Origin: Megamerina dolium | Taxonomy: Eukaryota > Arthropoda > Insecta > Diptera > Megamerinidae | Length of the DNA stretch: 64,000 nucleotides | Reading direction: 5' to 3' | Assembly (NCBI GenBank): GCA_963854835.1 | Contig: OY978525.1 | Coordinates: 78,886,628 to 78,950,627 of the forward strand | The notes under the pieces: generated by a model | Database searches by the model: none | What the model saw: the letters and a program-made list of their open reading frames with translations, nothing else | Told to the model about the DNA's origin: nothing | In this document: piece after piece, positions 22,541 through 34,194 of the stretch | Numbering within the stretch: position 1 is the stretch's first letter | Layout: each line of letters starts with the position of its first letter | Translations under genes and position numbers: made by a program

Positions 22541-23281
22541 ATGGCAAAATCTGATGAAGAGTATGACGTGGAATTAACTTCAACGCCACCACAAGCTACA
22601 GAAATCGTTGATTTAGAATTGGTACAAGAGCCAAAAATTTTTTCATATGCGATTGTTACCCGCCGGCAACGCCCGCTTCGTCGTTATACGGTGTCACATG
22701 GCGGTTCACCACCAGCACCACCTTCAACGCCTACCTCTTTGACTGCTAGCAGCACTCCCACTCCCTCACCCACCGCCACTACCACTGTCCATGCGGATGA
22801 CGAAAGTCTCAATAATCTATTCTATATATTTGACTATCTACCCAAGTACAATATGAAACTTAAGGAGCAGCAACGCACCGATGACGAACTCTCAGAGCTG
22901 TTTAATGTTGTCGCCATAACCAGCAGCGGAACTGGCGGTACCAGTAGCTATTCAAAATCAAGAAAGCTGCCACCAGAGCGTGGTGTCAGTACAATATCAC
23001 GTGTGATACGCAAACAAGATTCCAGCACTAAAATATTCAAAATCCACCGCAATCCAAACGAGTTTTTTCGAGAACCGGACGAAGAAGACTCAATTTCGGC
23101 ACCAGAATACGACACGGAAGAAGATGATACACGCTACAGACGTTTGGCGCGCCACAAGCCCTCCCGACGTTTTCTACAAACTAAACGGCAGCGGCGCTTT
23201 GCTCGTTTTGAGCATCAAGAGCGCATGGAAGTCATGGTCGACAATTTTGGAGCGGCTATGACATTTACTGATGCTCAATGA
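22541..23281 (+). CDS. Unrecognised host protein, 246 aa
   Basis: I do not recognise this protein. From the ATG at 22541 it reads MAKSDEEYDVELTSTPP and is hydrophilic with no obvious membrane segment. Residues about 65-95 are a Pro/Ser/Thr-rich linker. Residues about 98-125 (LNNLFYIFDYLPKYNMKLKE) are the most ordered-looking block. The C-terminal half is acidic (EPDEEDSISAPEYDTEEDD), then strongly basic (RYRRLARHKPSRR...). The frame is open upstream to 22355, but that part looks untranslated. A possible donor at about 22459 (CCAG/GTAATA) suggests a leader intron. Codon use and composition differ from the transposons. It converges with the SPATA20-like gene. A real gene is likely because of the long frame, TATA box and poly(A) signal. 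Confidence 0.65.
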   Translation: MAKSDEEYDVELTSTPPQATEIVDLELVQEPKIFSYAIVTRRQRPLRRYTVSHGGSPPAPPSTPTSLTASSTPTPSPTATTTVHADDESLNNLFYIFDYLPKYNMKLKEQQRTDDELSELFNVVAITSSGTGGTSSYSKSRKLPPERGVSTISRVIRKQDSSTKIFKIHRNPNEFFREPDEEDSISAPEYDTEEDDTRYRRLARHKPSRRFLQTKRQRRFARFEHQERMEVMVDNFGAAMTFTDAQ

Positions 23282-23405
23282 AGCCCACTACCGTGTACTC
23301 GATGAGTCAATGGGCCAACCGGCTCGTTGGCGGTCGGTCTTAATGTGATTAATAATAATTTCTGATAATTTTTTATCCAATTAATCTTAAAATTATTAAC
23401 TCCAA

Positions 23406-23411
23406 AATAAA
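23406..23411 (+). terminator. Poly(A) signal AATAAA for the gene ending at 23281
   Basis: AATAAA 125 bp after the stop codon is the first canonical signal on this strand and fits a normal insect 3' UTR. Confidence 0.55.
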
Positions 23412-23848
23412 GTTAGTAGCTATTTGATGTTTTATTTAAAAAGCGAAGAGCAGTATTCATAATTTTAAGAAAACTGCAGTACGGTATATCAGGTTGGTCG
23501 ACGAGACTCGGACGCACAGTTATGAGTATTAAGATTATCGAAGGCGTGTACGTAGCATCAGAGAATCATCAGAATTTAAATATTTATTACAATATTACTA
23601 TTATAATTATTATGTTACAACAATTATGTGAGTAAAGAGCGAAACGTTCTGATAGTTCGATTTGCAAATATGTATTACAATAATAAATGATGCACAAACG
23701 TGTGTTTTAAACGTGGAAATAAATTCTTACTATTTTCTAAACGACATTATACAGTACAATGACCCAAATCCACCAGACTAAGTAGGTACCTAAAAAAATA
23801 TTTGATTTTAGTGATCTCATTCAATATACTTATATATTCACAATGTAA

Positions 23849-23854
23849 TTTATT
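23849..23854 (-). terminator. Poly(A) signal for the SPATA20-like gene
   Basis: TTTATT on the plus strand is AATAAA on the minus strand, about 145 bp after the stop at 23998. The stretch between the two converging genes (23412-23997) otherwise holds only AT-rich sequence. Confidence 0.45.
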
Positions 23855-23997
23855 ATAAAGCAAACATCAACAATGATAAAGGAATCCTCGAAATAAATAC
23901 ATACACAAGAATTCAATTGAATTTTAACTTGATGGTTTCATTCTAATATGCAATAGAGCTATGTAAACCTACAAAGAGAGCGAAAAGAATGTCATTC

Positions 23998-26433
23998 TTA
24001 ATTTTTACGCGCAAGGTAATTCTCTTTGAGATTATCTTCCAACTTTGCTGGTTCAGTAACTGGCATTTGGCAAACTTTGTCATGGCAAATATACACTGTT
24101 GTTTTATCGTTGACCATTTTGAATTTTTCTTGCATACGACGATTGTATGTAGATTTCGATAGATTTTGTGGATCCACATGCAGGATTATCATGCCAGGAA
24201 TGTAGAACTTACGACAAATCTCCACAAATTGCTTGGTCGTTTCAGAATCTGGTCCAACTATAGCCACCAAATCGAGACCATATTCGTGTAATAGCAGCCC
24301 ACACATCATTTCAGGCAAGGTATATCCAAATGGATGTACTTTGTCAAAGAATTGTAACAGCTGAAGTGCACGTTTCCGGTAGCTATCATGATCAAAGTAG
24401 TGCGATAGTAGAATAAGATTTCGAACGGCTACACTATTACCACAGGGTTCAGCGCCATCATGATCTAGAAACAAATACAGATGTGTAAATGCATGCCTGG
24501 GCAACATTATTTTATTTGATTTAACAACAAATACCTTCTTTTAATCTAACAATTATATTAGGTGAATTGGCTTTTGAGTAGAAATATGCACCGTTCTTTG
24601 TATCCAAAAATAGGGCGTCTTGAATGTCTTGTAATTCTCTAGCCCATTGCAAAATCGAACCATCCAAGGAGGCCTTGTAATAGTCCAGTAGCCCTTTGAT
24701 GAGGAACGTGTAGTCATCAAGAAATCCCTCTATACGTTCAGCACTACAATATTAACATTCGGTTAACTCCACGTCAAAAGTTTCAAAATATGGCTTACGT
24801 GGGTGACTCCAATGCAAAGTTATCAGTTCCCAAACCATAGCACGAACGTAACAACACTTTACGCGATTCGTCAAAAAGATTTGCGCGTAAGAATTGAACC
24901 AATTGCTTTGCCGACTGCATATACTCCTCGCGTCTAATGCAACCACAATTTGCTAATTTCGCTAACCCAGATAACGCCAAACCATTCCAAGAGCAAATTA
25001 TTTTCGTATCTAAATGTGGCCTTGGTCGCAATTGGCGACGTTCGTGGAGCACTTCATTTGTGACCTTTAACAGCTCTTTCAATTTTTCTAAAGTAATATT
25101 AAAATTGGAACAGGTCTCTTCTTCGGATCCTCTAATAATTAATATGTTCTTCCCATTTAAGTGACCGTGCGGATCACTCAAGGGTGGCACATTGCCTGCT
25201 GGTCCAACATTATAATGATAAGCGTATATTTCAAAAACGCGCTTGGTGTCAATCTCGGCTCCGTATAGAGAGGCATTTGCGTTGATAGCCTCCTTGATTT
25301 CTTTCCACGTCCAAGTGTAAAACGCTCCTTCGACTTTCATGTTGTCGTTTGCTGTAGGTAAGGAATCTGCATCTTCACCCGAATAGTAACCGCCGTCAGG
25401 ATGCCGTAGGTCCTTAGTCATATAGCGGTAAATTCCTTCTGCATATTCTAGATAAATATCATCTCGAGTTAATTTGTAGGCATTAGAGTAGGCTGCCATC
25501 AATTGCCCTTGGTCATAGAGCATCTTTTCAAAGTGTGGCACATGCCACACACGATCAACGGCATAACGTGAAAAACCACCAAAAACATGGTCATGAATAC
25601 CACCTTTGCCAATGTTTTGAAGAGTGTGCAATGATATATCCAAGACGTCTACATCTTTTGTTTTGATATAAGCATGGAAGAGAAAATTTATACGTGATAC
25701 TTCGGGAAATTTTGGTTGTGTCCCAAAACCGCCATGCTGTTGATCAAAACGTTGCTTGTATATATGCAGTGCTTCCTGTAGTTTTGCTTCAGCGCTGCCT
25801 GGTTGAAACATTTTTTCGGATGACTTATCTCTCAGACTTTTTTGTATAGCAGCAATCACATGCGAGCCGGATGTCTTAAGTTCCTCATGATTTGTCTCCC
25901 ACTTTTTGGCAATCGTATTTAGAACGTTAGTAAAGGACGGCATGCCCCAACTGAAATAGGTAATATAATTGAGCGAGTTACGATAAAATGTTAAAAACAG
26001 TACAAATCTAAGAATACCGATCATGTGGTGGGAAATAAGTTCCCGCGGTAATGGGTGCTAAATCTGGTGTCAACCAAACACTCAATGGCCAACCGCCGCT
26101 ACCATTTATCATTAATATGAACTGCATATATATTTTATCTATATCGGGACGCTCCTCACGGTCGACTTTTACATTAATAAAATATTTATTCATTATGGCA
26201 GCCACAGACACGTCTTCGAATGATTCACGTTCCATAACATGGCACCAATGACACGTTGAATAACCAACGGAAAGGAAAATTAGTTTATTTTCTAGACGTG
26301 CTCGTTCAATGGCTTCATCTCCCCATGGATACCAATCAACCGGGTTGTGAGCGTGCTGTAGTAAATAGGGCGATTTCTCCTGTGCCAAGCGATTGGTATG
26401 TTTTAGTCCAAGTTGTGTTATATCAGTAGACAT
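23998..26433 (-). CDS. SPATA20-like protein (thioredoxin-fold plus six-hairpin-type C-terminus), 4 exons, 747 aa
   Basis: Exons on the minus strand: 26018-26433, 24799-25950, 24535-24743 and 23998-24464. Introns of 67, 55 and 70 bp all begin GT and end AG, and the spliced length of 2244 nt is exactly 748 codons including the stop. The N-terminal domain (residues about 10-170) is the DUF255/thioredoxin-like fold. It has [18 protein letters not shown], a CHWC motif (Cys61, Cys64), [10 protein letters not shown] and [12 protein letters not shown]. The remainder ([46 protein letters not shown]) matches the alpha-helical barrel-like part of the family. Length is normal for animal SPATA20. The molecular role is poorly known; a redox or sugar-processing activity is only inferred from the folds. 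It looks intact. Confidence 0.95.
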
Positions 26434-27040
26434 TGCGTGTGCAGATAATACATTTGACAGTCTAAGTTGAATTTAAATTGATTAGTGAAAAAATAAATAT
26501 TCACTTTTTGTTTGTATTAAACAATCAAACCTTACTTGAACTTGAGTACCAACCTTGAATATGTGTCTTTTATTGCGGTCGTTGATGTAATACAACGTAT
26601 GTTGCTTCTGCCTACTATTGGTTCAGCAATAAACTTTATCTGTTGTTTGGAAATATACGTTGTTACTAGTTTAACTGATGCCACTGCGAATATTTTGGGT
26701 GTCCAAATGCTTGATATACAAATATTCGTATACATAGCAGTGAGGTATTGCTGTACTCCACTGCCTAAGTGTTACATACACTAAATAACTTTAAAGGCTT
26801 TTTAGATAAGTAATGCACTAGAAGTTGCTTTGCAGAATAACATAAAGTAATTTCACAACAAACGTAGTGGAAAACCAAAACAAAGTTGGCGTAGAATTGT
26901 TTTTCTATTTAATTTATGCAAGTTCATGTTTTCCATGGTCTTCCTTACCGTTTTCATCATATTTTATCGTATATTACGTTTACGCATTACTCCAATGGTC
27001 CAGGTCACGTAATTACGGATTGTTGTATTAGTAGGGCGGC
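26434..27040. other. Upstream region of the SPATA20-like gene
   Basis: No clear gene, repeat or TATA box was found. Two overlapping short frames on opposite strands (26532-26784) have no recognisable content. The promoter of the SPATA20-like gene presumably lies just right of 26433. Confidence 0.4.
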
Positions 27041-27998
27041 TGTTATTTGGGCGGTCTCGCTAACAATCACATTACGCGTTGGTTTTGATTTCTATGTAAA
27101 ATGAAAAATTGAGTGAGAGCAAGAGCGTAAGTGCTTGTTTACATTAGATTTCCCATGAACGGTATACCCATGAAGGCTGTGTTCACATTAGTGCAATTGC
27201 GCCGGTTTTATTTCAACAGTGGAATTGGAATTTTGGAATAAAGTAGGGCTGTGCAATTAATCGTTTGTTGAGAAATATTGATTAATCAAAGTATTCGATT
27301 AATCAAATATGAAATTAAGCGAATTTTCATGATTTCCATTATTCAAAATGGAAATTATTCTAAAAAAATTTCAAAATATTGATAATATTTCAAATATTTC
27401 ATAAATAAAGAAAAAATAATCATGAAAATGATTGCGATTAATCAAAATTCTGATTAATCGAATAATTTCAATTTTGATAAATCATACTTTCGATCAAGCG
27501 AATTGATTTGTCGAATAATTTGATTAATCAGCCTTTTTGAACAAACAATTAATCGCACAACCATAATATAGAACGCCTCTTATTGATGTTATCGCTTCAA
27601 CGTCTAAAAATTTGTGAGCATAGTTGTCATAATCGGAACACTTTGGACATAGAACATAGGTCGTTGCGCCGATTTTTAATTTTGGATCCGATTTTCGGCG
27701 CAAAACTTCCATTACTTTCTTACTGCCTACTTTTCAACCTATCTCGCTCGCACAGTTGCGTCTTGGCAGGCCAATGTGAACAGGCAATAAGAACTGACCG
27801 AAAAAAATCACAGATATTGCTATCGACACCAATTCACGAAATCACAGTGATTGTTGCGTTAAAAATTTTGTGACAATTTAAGCCTTTTAGAAGCAACTTT
27901 TAAAACTTTTAGAGAAAAGTATATCGAAAATGCATGATAGCAATACTTAAATAAGGTTACTTAATTTTATTGGTTCATTCATCGCATTTCATAAATAT
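27041..27998 (+). repeat. Repeat R, copy 1, interrupted by MITE X
   Basis: 27041-27126 and 27791-27998 align (as reverse complement) with 36635-36920. Shared blocks include GAGAGCAAGAGCGTAAG, GCTATCGACACCAA, and the end TTCATCGCAT followed by AT-rich bases and ATAT. MITE X separates the two halves here, and the other copy shows the empty site. It ends at 27998, exactly where the family A LTR begins. Confidence 0.7.
27127..27790. mobile_element. MITE X, copy 2
   Basis: The ends are TGCTTGTTTACATTAG and, in reverse, TGCCTGTTCACATTGG. Nested inside is a smaller palindrome whose ends are GGGCTGTGCAATTAATCGTT (from about 27246) and, in reverse, GGTTGTGCGATTAATTGTTT (about 27562). A 62-codon minus-strand frame near 27524-27712 contains a CPKC motif. 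It may be a fossil of coding sequence but has no recognisable match. Confidence 0.75.
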
Positions 27999-28465
27999 TG
28001 TAACGAGTATCGATAGTTGGTTACTCATCACTATTGTAACTGACACTATTGGCAGTATCGAAACGAATGTCAACAAAAAGAAATAAGCGATAACCAGAAC
28101 AAGCCAACGAGAAAGGAAGAGAAGAATCTCGATAAAGGAAGATTCTGGGGTGTTGCCAACAGAGTATAAATAGAGCCAGTGTTGAGAATTGACAATCAAT
28201 CTAATTCCGAACGTGATTGCGAAAACATTGATACAGAGGCAAAAGTTGCTAGTACATTAAAATGTTATTGTAAATAGTTGATTGTAAACAGAATTGATTG
28301 TAAATAGTGTTTATTAAATAAATTGTTGCTGCATATAGTTGTGTAAAATAAGTATTCCAGTTATTATTAACAGAATCCAGTAATCGAACAAGGTAGTTCA
28401 AATAGAATTAAACGCTCACAGAATAAAAACGTAACAATTGGTGTCAGAAGTGGGATTCTGTAAAG

Positions 28466-29873
28466 ATGGTGAAAATTGACCAACTAAAAGTGGACCAGAT
28501 TAAAAAGCTGTTGGTAGAGATGAATCTATCGTCATCAGGTGCAGAGGCGGAACTGCTGGTGAGGCTGAGGCAAGCTATGGAGGCTAAGGGAATTAATGTA
28601 GAAGAACATGAGTTCTTTGAGGAAGCCGATATACATGCAGTCGTGCACGCTGAGGAAGAGAGCAAATTAGATTCGAGTGGTCAACTCATGGAATTTATGA
28701 AAACCATGATGCAACAGCAGCAACAACAGCTACAAGAAAATGCGTCTCGCCAAGAAAACGCTATGGGAGAGTTCCAGAAGAAAATTGGCTCCAAGCTTCA
28801 AGAACATTCGGTACGCCAAAAGGGCGTAATTAGTGAATTGCGTATGGAAATTCAAGAACATTCGGCTCGACAAGAACACGTCATCGAAAATCTACAAAAA
28901 GGAATTGAACTTAGATTTCAGGAAATTTCCGGAGCTATTAATGAGAAAGTCACAGAGCTGAAAGAACACGTGGATGATTTGGATGATAAGCTGAAGGAAC
29001 ATGTCGACTACTGGGAAGATAAGTTCGAAAAATTACAGCACGAACTCAATCAACTAAAAAGAAATGGACAAGCCACATCAGTGATTCGAGATTCGAGCAC
29101 AATGAAACTAAAGCCACCAACATTTGACGGAAGCACGCCATTCAATATCTTCAAACTTCAATTCGAGACAACCGCTTCGAAGAAGAAATGGGATGATAGC
29201 GACAAGACTGCTGCTTTAATAGTCGCATTAAAAGGTAATGCTTTCGAGGTGTTACAGATGGTTCCAGAGAAAGATCGTGGTAGCTATCAGTCACTGATGG
29301 ACACACTCCAGCGGAAATATGGAAATGAATACAAGAGTCAGTTACATCGAGTGGAGTTAAGATCGTGAGTGCAACGGAGTAATGAGAGCCTGCAGGAATT
29401 CGCTTCTGACATTGAGCGCTTATGTCATCTTGCGTTCTCTGGTAATTCGGAAGAGTTCGTCGAAAAAATAAAAATAGAGGCATTCTTAGATGGCATACGT
29501 GATAGAGAGACAAAGCGTGCCCTAGTCATGTCACCAAGGAATACATATACCGAAACAGTCAGTAGTGCCTTGACATATGAAGTTTAATGTGTCGACCAGT
29601 GCCACGTGTACGCCAACTAGAGGCAGAAAAATCAGATCTGGTTGAAGCAGTGTCCAGTAGTTAAGTCAGTAGTGAAGCCTGAAGGAAGAACAACAGGTCG
29701 ACGCGAAATCAAATTTACTGGTAAGTGCTTTATTTGCGACAAAACAGGACACATGGCGCGTGACTGCCGTCTACGACAAGACGGCAGTCACGTCCTGGAG
29801 AATTCGATCTTGACAAAAAAAGGAGAATAAGGTGGATAGCGATCGCTCCATTAACACAAATCCATCGTTAAAC
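28466..29873 (+). pseudogene. Family A gag, copy 2
   Basis: Open from 28466 to a premature TGA at 29366 (CGA in the other copies). It continues in frame to about 29587, where a short deletion (the AASLM block) shifts it. The N-terminal SAP-like motif carries the changes DQIKKLL and SSGAEAELL. The coiled-coil region resembles the array copies (ENLQKGIELRFQEISGAINEK). The knuckle CFICDKTGHMARDC at about 29727-29768 is followed by a local inverted duplication that replaces the normal tail. A frameshift heptamer is still present at 29867. Confidence 0.9.
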
Positions 29874-29908
29874 TAAATCGAGTCAGTTCAGCGGAACGTG
29901 AACTAACT
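29867..29908 (+). promoter_or_regulatory. -1 frameshift signal, copy 2 (weakened hairpin)
   Basis: GTTAAAC, a 7-nt spacer, then AGTCAGTTCA / TGAACTAACT. One stem pair is lost (C opposite A) relative to the intact copy at 60639. Confidence 0.6.
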
Positions 29909-32900
29909 CCAACAGTGGGTTGCCCCATCATTCACATTTCACAACTACAGCGTGTGCCAAGCAGCTTGACTATTGATGGGAAATTGGACAATATGGAATT
30001 CATGTTAACCCAGGACACTGGTGCATCACATTCTATAATCAAGATCGATTTGGTAAAGAGGTTTGAGCCTGCAGGTGAGGATGCACAAATTCTGGGTAAG
30101 ATAAAGAAACGAGTATCTATTGGAAATTCCACGTGGGAACATGAATTCATTGTGGCCGACATCATCGATGACGTAATAATTGGTGTTGATTTTATGATTG
30201 ACAACGGATTTACGTTAGATTTAAATCAACGGATACTACGTTATGCAAATGTCGAATTACCATTGAACATCGGTTACAAGCGGAGTGGAAACATCAAACG
30301 AGTACTGGCATGTCAACGCCAAGAGGTTCCAGCAAAATCAGAAGCGGTGATTTGGGCACAAATAAATGTGGATGATGGGACAGGCAAGTTGTGGTTAGTG
30401 GAAGCAGATAAAGAAATACAAAATAAAAACATCATACTTGGTAGGACGTTAGTAGAACCTAAAGAAAATGGAATAGTACCGGTGCGAATATTAAATCCAA
30501 CTAATACATCTACAGTTGTGAAGAAAGGAATGGTGATTGGTCATTGCCAGGAAGTTACTGCCGTAGTAGACTGCGAAAAGGGTTCGTCGATAAAAAGTGG
30601 AAGATCAAGAACTGTCAGAGTGGAAATAGAAACACAGATGGAGGAATGGGCAGGTGTGCTTACCAAACAGCAAAAAGAAAAGGCTTACAACTATTGGAGA
30701 AGTACAGTTCAATCTTTTCTTCAAATGGCAAAACTGAAGGACGAACAACCATTGTGAAGCATCACATTGACACCGGTGATTCTAGACCAATTCGTCAAAC
30801 ACCACGACGAGTTCCATTGGCCAAAAGAGACGAAGCCATTAAGCTGATTTCCGATATGCAGAAACAAGGTGTTATTGAACCATCAGCGAGTCCATGGAGT
30901 TCACCAGTTGTGCTGGTAAAGAAGAAGGATGGAAGTACTCGATTCTGTGTGGATTACAGAAAGCTGAATGATATTACGAAAAAAGACAACTATCCACTGC
31001 CAAGAATCGATGACACTCTGGACACACTATCTGGTGCGAAGTGGTTCTCAACTCTTGATTTTCAAAGTGGCTACTGGCAAGTGGAACTTGGTAAGGAGGA
31101 CAAAGAGAAAACAGCTTTCAGTATTGGCGATGGTCTATGGCAATTTACAGTTATGCCATTTGGCTTATGCAATGCGCCAGCTACTTTTGAACGTTTGATG
31201 GAGCGTGTACTCAAAGGACTACACTGGAAAACGTACTTGGTGTACCTCGATGACATTATCGTGATGGGAAAAGATTTTAACGACCACCTGGAAAAGCTGA
31301 AAGAAGTATTTGAGCGTATACAATCAGCAGGGCTTAAACTGAATATGAAAAAGTGTTCACTCTTCAGGCGAGAAGTTAAATATCTTGGTCATAAAGTAAC
31401 AACAGAAGGGGTACATACCGACGAGGAGAAAGTAGCAGCAGTACAAGAATGGCCTATTCCGTCGAATCTTCACGAGTTAAGAAGCTTCCTAGGCTTATGC
31501 ACCTACTATAGACCATTTGTTCCTGGATTTGCAAACATCGCAAGCAGTCTGCATGAGTTGACAAGAAAGAACAAACCATTTGTGTGGGGCGAGGAACAAC
31601 AGAAAGCATTCGAACAGCTGAAAGAAAAACTCTGTTCAGCACCAGTATTCGCGTATCCAGTACCTGGTCAAAAGTTTGTGTTGGACACAGATGCGAGTGG
31701 CTATGGAATAGGTGGTGTGCTCTCTCAGATCATAGATGGGAAAAGTAATAGCATACTACAGTAAAATCCTGTCGAAGCCAGAAAGAAACTACTGTGTCAC
31801 TCGAAGAGAGTTACTCGCAATACTGGAATGTGTAAAGTATTTCCATAAATACTTGTACGGTCAGTCATTTCATCTACGAACTGACCACTCAGCGCTAAAG
31901 TGGTTATTACAATTTAAAAATCCAGAAGGACAATTGGCGCGTTGGATTGAAAGACTACAGAGTTATCATTTTACCATCGAACATCGTAAAGGAGGACAAC
32001 ACGGCAACGCGGATGCTCTATCTCGTCGTCCTTGCAAAATGGAATGTAAACATTGTTCTCGAGCGGAAAGCAAGGAGCACATTGTCGACATACGACTTAC
32101 GAATATATTGCCGGAGGAGTCATGGACCACCGAACGAGTGCAAGAAGATCAGCGGAACGACCCAGATCTCGTAAAGATTATGGAATACAAGGAGCAGGGC
32201 ATACGTCCAGATTGGCAAGAAATGGCTAATGAGAGTCCAATAGCAAAGGCATACTGGACGCAGTGGCAAAGCCTGCACTTACGAGACGGATGTTTATTCC
32301 GAACATGGGAAAGTGAAGATGGAAAAATCACTAATGATCTTCTAGTGGTACCCAAGGCAAGAATAAATGAAGTGATAGCTGAGTATCACAATGCCTCCAG
32401 TGGAGGGCATTTGGAATCACCAAAACCGTCGAGAAAATAAAGAAACGATTTTATTGGGTTGGATGTCATGACCATGTCGCTGATTGGATTCGGAAGTGTA
32501 AGCAATGTGCAATGGCCAAAGGTCCCACTAAGAAAAGTCGAGGTAAGATGCACCAATACACCGTGGGTGTTCCATTCGAGCGAATTGCTATGGACATAGC
32601 TGGACCATTTCCAATAAGCAACGCAGGAAACAAGTATGTTCTGGTGGTTATAGATTACTTCAGTAAATGGCCTGAAGTATACCCTATTCCAAATCAAGAA
32701 GCTAGTACAGTTGCGGATGTATTCGTCAACTAATGGATTAATCGTTTTGGTGTACCACAATCTGATGGCATGGTAGAACGATTTAACCGTACCTTGGAGG
32801 AATATTTGAGAAAAGTCGTAGATAAATACCAAAGAGACTGGGATGTACATATACCAATGTTCCTCATGGCATATCGATGTGCACAACATGATACGACGGC

Positions 32901-33320
32901 TACTACACCGGCAATGGCAATTTTTGGAAACGAGTTAAGACTGCCAGCTGATTTAAAATTTGGAGTTGTAACACCAACGAGATCAACCGAAGGTAATTAT
33001 ACTAGCGAAAGCGGGAACAGTTGGATGAAGTACATCAGTTCATCAGAGAGCGGTCGCAGATGATAAGTGATAAGATGAAGGCCAGGTATGACTTGAAAGC
33101 AAATTCAAAAGGGTTCTATGAAGGAGAGCTTGTAATGCTTCACAATCCACAACGAAAGAAAGGCCTGTCTCCTAAACTACAGACTCATTGGGAAGGACCA
33201 TATGAGATTATAACAAAGATAAATGACGTAGTGTATCGTATTCAACGTGCGTGGAATAAAAGAGCAAAGTTTAAAGTAGTGCACTTGGAGCAACTTGCGC
33301 CATATCGGGGGGAAGTATAA
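29874..33320 (+). pseudogene. Family A pol, copy 2 (RT active site present, several frameshifts)
   Basis: Protease DTG (QDTGASHSII) lies in the open stretch 29915-30757, with a 10-residue-scale deletion just after it. A 1-bp loss near 30687 shifts the frame. The stretch 30544-31764 then covers RT, including LVYLDDIIVMGKDF, and the start of RNase H. Another shift at about 31741 leads to 31736-32440 (RNase H, ADALSRR, HHCC). A 1-bp loss follows near 32410. A deletion at about 32757 removes the SDQG catalytic Asp of integrase, and another shift lies near 33009. The end APYRGEV is intact. It is defective at five or more places. Confidence 0.9.
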
Positions 33321-33796
33321 AAACTTGTTCGGGACGAACATGGTTAAGAGGAGGGCAGTGTAACGAGTATCGATAGTTGGTTGCTCATCACTATTGTAAC
33401 TGACACTATTGGCAGCATCGAAACGAATGTCAACAAAAAGAAATAAACGATAACCAGAACAAGCCAACGAGAAAGGAAGAGAAGAATCTCGATAAAGGAA
33501 GATTCTGGGGTGTTGCCAACAGAGTATAAATAGAGCCAGTATTGAGAAGTGAGAATCGAATTCCGAACGTGACTGCGCAAACATCTATACAGAGGCAAAA
33601 GTTGCTAGTACATTAAAATGTTATTGTAAATAGTTGATTATAAACAGAGTTGATTGTAAATAGAGTTTATTAAATAAATTGTTGCTGTATATAGTTGTAT
33701 AAAATAAGTGTTGCAGTTATTATTAACAGAATCCAGTGATCGAACAAGGTAATTCAAATAGAATTAAACGCTGACAGAATAAAAACGTAACAATAT

Positions 33797-34156
33797 TCTC
33801 TTTTCTAAATTAAATTTAAGTTGTTTTTTATAAAGTCGTTTTAGTCTTTAGGTTTTAAAATTTAAAACATTAGCAACTTACATTGAATTTAACTTTTTTT
33901 TGGACGTTTTGCTCTATACTTTTCTAATTTATATATACTTATGACAAGATAAACAAATACAAGTTGTTAAACCAATTAAATAGATGTACATTTGACTCAA
34001 TGTGATTAGATGAAATAAAATCGTATTGAAAATAGAATTAAACTAACTAAATATGTATAGACCTGTTTATTTAGTAGCCAAAGTTCATTCGAAATAGAAG
34101 CAATTGATCCTTTATTTAATCTACCCAATCAACGGCACATGATATGGTTTTATTTA
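33797..34156. other. AT-rich spacer
   Basis: I see no gene, repeat unit or recognisable element here. Confidence 0.5.
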
Positions 34157-34194
34157 CTTACTTACTTATCTGGCCATAACAACCGAATATCGAT

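Larger units (their letters stand above)
27999..33792 (+). mobile_element. Family A LTR retrotransposon, copy 2 (full-length layout, mosaic)
   Basis: LTRs at 27999-28436 and 33359-33792, flanked by ATAT (27995-27998 and 33793-33796). The two LTRs belong to different subtypes. The 5' LTR is subtype 2 (GATTGCGAAAACATTGATAC, as in the array and copy 5); the 3' LTR is subtype 1 (as in copy 1). The interior is nearly complete but broken at many points. The PBS lies just after 28436 and the polypurine tract just before 33359. Confidence 0.95.
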
